DNA of 64,000 nt from Agaricus subrufescens (Eukaryota > Basidiomycota > Agaricomycetes > Agaricales > Agaricaceae): NCBI GenBank assembly GCA_029945375.1, contig JAQOTE010000015.1:124001-188000 (forward strand), written 5' to 3'. Each line of letters starts with the position of its first letter. Position 1 is the stretch's first letter. The notes beneath the pieces were generated by a model. The model was given only the letters and a program-made list of their open reading frames with translations. It ran no database searches and was not told where the DNA came from. Shown here one piece after another: positions 60,657 through 64,000 of this stretch. The position numbers were made by a program, and so were the translations under genes.

Positions 60657-61299
60657 TCGATGTTGTCCTAGAGCGGGTTCGGAGGAGGATAAGTTTTATT
60701 GATCGGGGTAGCAAACCATAAATGGATATACGGCATCCCTGCTCCGGGCCGCCGGCTCTCTTTAGCGTTCCTGAGACAAATGTTAGGAAGCATCGTTTCT
60801 TCCGCGTTTCCCATTGCCATCGATGTATTGAATTCTAACGCCGTCCCGCAGCACACAAATTTCACACTGTCAATGACACGACGGTAACCTTTAGCCGAAA
60901 TGGTCTGGACCGATCTGTCATCCTGAGAGTTGTATCACATATATAGATCGCCAACAAACGCCGGACACAATGAATGAGGAAAAAGAGTAGGAGTTCTGCA
61001 TGCCTATGGCGAAAATCATGGCGCCAGATCTCGTTCATGTGTTGGTTACAACGAGGTAAGAGGGCTCTCAAGAATAAGGAGAGCTCACTCACTTGAATCT
61101 TCAAGATGTTCGGCTCATTTGTTGATGTCGTCGGCACGTTGTGTTTTGTTTTTAGCCAGACATGTTGTATGGTGCTCTGCGCTAGAGTTTTTCTCTCCGC
61201 TTTGCTCTATCCACTTCCCACCCCACCTCTGACTCTTGCTCCACCTGAGCAGAAATTCAGACGCCGACGGCTGTTTCATGTGCTGAGGAGAACGACATC
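60657..61299. other. Divergent intergenic region, nothing recognised
   Basis: A 643-base gap between the divergent methyltransferase and glycosidase genes. Short frames on both strands lack motifs. Confidence 0.5.
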
Positions 61300-63020
61300 A
61301 TGATACTCGGCTGTTCCTACTTCTTTCCCTACTTCTTCCTACTGTTGTCGCTCTTCCAACTGTCTTCGGCCCAAAACTTGACGGATGAGCAAGTCAATAT
61401 AATCAGTCAACGCTTGGCAGAGAGTGCCAAGAAAAGGTAAGCTTGCCATCAATGACGACCCGTTCGACTGAAATGAAAATTAAGCTTTTCGTCATTACGA
61501 CGCGTAGTTGGGAATTAGGCACTCGGACGCAAACCATCCTCGAACTCAATGCAACACGTTATTCCGTGTTTTCGAACAACAACCTACCGCCACCGCCCTC
61601 TTTTCCTCCAGACGGCCTAAACTCCTCTCTTGAACCCTTTTTCGCGATCGCCAAAAATGTCGTGGCTAATCGACCGTTTCAAAATCTCGTGGGACCGAAA
61701 CCACTATTACCGGATGGTAGCGCTGGGGATCCTTCATCGATAGGTATGAGTATCCTGTTGGCAAATTGGACGGGAGTGGATAATGGTAGTGGGTTGGATT
61801 ATGCTGGTGCTGCTCAGGATCAGTTGGGTTGGTTATTGAATGTGGTTCCCCGGACGGATGATGGAGCTATTTCTCATCGAGTTCTTGAGGTTCAACTTTG
61901 GTGCGTCGATATTGTGCGAGCACGCGTCCTTCGTCTAATAATACCCTGGGAAAGGAGTGACTCCGTGTACATGGTACCACCGTTCCTGGCTTACTACGGT
62001 GTCATATCGAACAACCAGACGTTATTAATGGAGGCGTATAATCAAATCAAATTGTACAGGAATTATTTGCGCGATTCAGGCGCTCAGAATAGGTGGAAAC
62101 ATATCATGTTTGGTAATAGTGCTGATGAAGGACATTGGACGACAGGTACGTCTTCTTGATTATTTATGATTGGATCTCATGCCTCTCAAGGTAATGGATG
62201 GGCTGCAGCTGGAATGCTCCGCGTTTTGGCCACAATCCGTAATTCCCCTTTCGCGAAGAAAATGAAAAATCAACAAAAAGATTTAACGCATTGGATACAA
62301 GAAATCCATGATGGAATGTATGCCGTTTTGGTGCGTCTATGATAAACGTACTTCTATTCCCATAGTTGAATCTCTGAGGTATAGGATACCTCGGTGAACG
62401 TATTCACAAATTATCCTGATGTCTCTGCGGATTCGACCGGCAACTTTTACGATACTTCTGGTTCAGCTCTATTGGCTGCCACAGTATTCAGGGCAGCTGT
62501 TATGCTGGATCAGTTTAAACATGTGCCTGCCGCAGAGAAAATCAGACAGACACTGTTTGCGCCATCAGGTGGACCCCCAGCTTCGTTCGTCATGACGTCG
62601 TCATCTGCGCGACCACGCACTACATCTACTCAATCTAATTCTAGTGTGACTTCGATCTCGCGTTCATCTCGGCCCTCCAGATCTTCTACGTCTATGTCCT
62701 CAATCTCTACCACTACGTCTCCAGCCTCCAGCGCTACTTCGACAGTACCAACGCCAATGCCCACAGTGTTCCCCAGTTACGGCCATTTGACACAAGAAGG
62801 TTGGCTCGCGCCGGTCGTTAATCCTAATTCATTCCCTCACGAAGGTTCAATGTCACCTGAATCGGAAGCTTTCGCAATTCAATTACATTCTGCATGGAGG
62901 GATTGGATTGCCGATGGAGCGAGGGGCGCGAACGGTGGCTGCACTAGTCTAAGATTGCAAGGCGCTGGAGCAACTTTAGTGTTCTCATGCATTCTCATTG
63001 CCGTCATTGGTTGGATATAG
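61300..63020 (+). CDS. Secreted six-hairpin glycosidase-like protein, probably GPI-anchored
   Basis: Five exons, 61300-61436, 61508-61900, 61955-62145, 62191-62330 and 62385-63020, give 498 residues. A signal peptide (YFFPYFFLLLSLFQLSSAQ) is followed by an alpha-helical-barrel enzyme region with GTRTQTILELNA, DGAISHR, YMVPPFLAYYGV, DEGHWTTGNGWAAAGMLRV and YDTSGSALLAATVFR. These are features of the six-hairpin glycosidase superfamily (GH88/GH105-like). The NGWAAAGM block and the Asp before YMVPP are likely active-site elements. A Ser/Thr-rich linker of about 60 residues follows, and the protein ends in a small-residue stretch plus hydrophobic tail (GATLVFSCILIAVIGWI), typical of a GPI signal. 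The substrate is likely a cell-wall or plant uronic-acid glycan, but this is inferred. Confidence 0.87.
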
Positions 63021-63631
63021 GGGCGTGTTGATTTTATTGAAGCACTCTATCGCGAACTTTTTATATTATACTGAATTTCACGTGGTTTTATATGTCTTAT
63101 ATCAAATGTATACCCGTAGCCATGTAATTTCCAATTTGCCCCCTGTGACCATAGTGTTTCTCACACGGCGGACAATTAGCTGTCAAATGGAGATAAGGGG
63201 GTTTGATGTCAAGCGGTTTGTCAGATCGTCGGCAACCGTTGATGCGCCATATTACAGGTGTGACGTGGATCCTGCTAGCATATATTAGCCTACTTACTAG
63301 GCTTACCTGGAGTTAGTATAGGAAAGACAACAGGCATCAGCGCTTGTCTCGTATCTGGAAATCCTTGTAACGGCCATAAGGCCCGTACATTGGCTCATTC
63401 ATATCACCCGACTTGTGAAGCGTGACAGATGAGGTAATTGACTCCTGATTTGACGCATCAGTATTCTACCACTTGACATCAAACCCGCTACCTCCATTTG
63501 ACAACTGTTTGTCCGCCGTGTCACATTCGGTCTGGACACTATTGTATGTACGTTTTTGTATATACTTGTATATCGTTCCTTGGCTCACACTATCTCCTCC
63601 AGTACTTCCGAGCTTGACAACTTGACTCGAA
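63021..63631. other. Intergenic, nothing recognised
   Basis: A 611-base gap between two plus-strand genes. A short frame here (62998-63288) overlaps the end of the glycosidase and has no motif. Promoter of the LamB/YcsF gene presumed. Confidence 0.5.
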
Positions 63632-64000
63632 ATGACCAAACCTCTGAAAGCGACTGTTAACTCTGATTTAGGCGAGGTAAGCTTACATTAACCCGTGAAT
63701 TCTTGTTGTAGAGGCTTGACGTCAATCATATAAGGGCTACAGCATCTATCGGATGGTAAAGACAGCACGACTTGTGTTTGTTAATTTCGAAAGTGCTGAG
63801 TAACGTTGTAGGGAGATGATGAAGAGCTTATGAAAACTATTCACTTGGCGAATGTCGCTTGCGGTTTCCATGCATCGTAAGCCCCTTTATCACAGTTTCA
63901 TACTGCGCTAATGCGACTCTTGATAAGAGATTGGGATATCATGAACCAGACTGTCGCATATGCAAAGCTAAATGATGTCAAGGTCGGTGCTCACCCCTCC
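63632..64000 (+). CDS. LamB/YcsF family protein (5-oxoprolinase subunit A-like), 5' part
   Basis: Four exons are visible before the window ends: 63632-63676, 63735-63755, 63812-63876 and 63928 onward. They encode VNSDLGE, GYSIYRM, GDDEELMKTIHLANVACGFHAS and DWDIMNQTVAYAK, and then VGAHPS at the edge. The NSDLGE and NVACGFHA-D signatures with VGAHPS identify the LamB/YcsF family. Bacterial PxpA, the best-known member, forms part of ATP-dependent 5-oxoprolinase. The fungal gene is often linked to lactam utilisation (lamB of Aspergillus). The 21-nt second exon is unusually small. The gene is truncated by the window end. Confidence 0.92.

Noticed and set aside
1..64000. CRISPR arrays, tRNA or rRNA genes, intact transposons
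   Set aside because: None seen. The genome is eukaryotic, the repeats found are segmental gene duplications, and I recognised no reverse transcriptase, transposase or tRNA cloverleaf by eye.

Overview
This window looks like nuclear DNA of a filamentous basidiomycete, most likely an Agaricomycete. Almost every gene is broken by short GT-AG introns (roughly 45-75 nt), genes are densely packed on both strands, and the content is typical of mushroom-forming fungi: short NACHT-type STAND NTPases, seven-helix membrane proteins, a highly reducing polyketide synthase, an adenylation-carrier-reductase (NRPS-like) enzyme and a secreted ricin-B-fold lectin. I rebuilt exons by hand. For most genes the exon lengths sum to a whole number of codons, which is an internal check. 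I could not run alignments, so family names rest on motifs.

Layout. (1) 1-7.3 kb: three tandem minus-strand NACHT genes with the same exon plan; the first runs off the window and has an in-frame stop. (2) 7.6-9.8 kb: a plus-strand mitochondrial-type BipA/TypA GTPase, divergent from NLR copy 3; a decayed copy of its promoter and first exon lies between NLR copies 2 and 3. (3) 10.8-15.7 kb: two tandem seven-helix membrane proteins and another multi-spanning protein. (4) 16.1-34.9 kb: a candidate biosynthetic locus with a 2,688-residue highly reducing PKS (minus), a second type of seven-helix protein (minus) and a 1,068-residue A-PCP-R reductase (plus). (5) 36.0-43.4 kb: four more copies of the first seven-helix family, one with a nonsense codon and the last two a recent tandem duplication. 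(6) 44.0-47.2 kb: a membrane-anchored alpha/beta hydrolase and a MYND-finger protein. (7) 47.7-57.8 kb: two intact PhoD-type phosphatase genes around a third copy that lost about 2 kb of its interior. (8) 59.0-64.0 kb: a secreted lectin converging on an EFM7-like methyltransferase, a probably GPI-anchored six-hairpin glycosidase, and the 5' end of a LamB/YcsF-family gene.

How it may work together. The PKS (KS-AT-DH-CMeT-degenerate ER-KR-ACP-broken ACP-ACP-TE-like) and the A-PCP-R reductase are the only obvious specialised-metabolism enzymes. I see no P450, transporter or transcription factor beside them. The most unusual architectural feature is that six paralogous seven-helix proteins flank this locus on both sides. 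Whether they sense, move or protect against the product is inference only. Tandem duplication followed by decay recurs in three unrelated families (NLR, seven-helix, PhoD), so this is an actively rearranging region.
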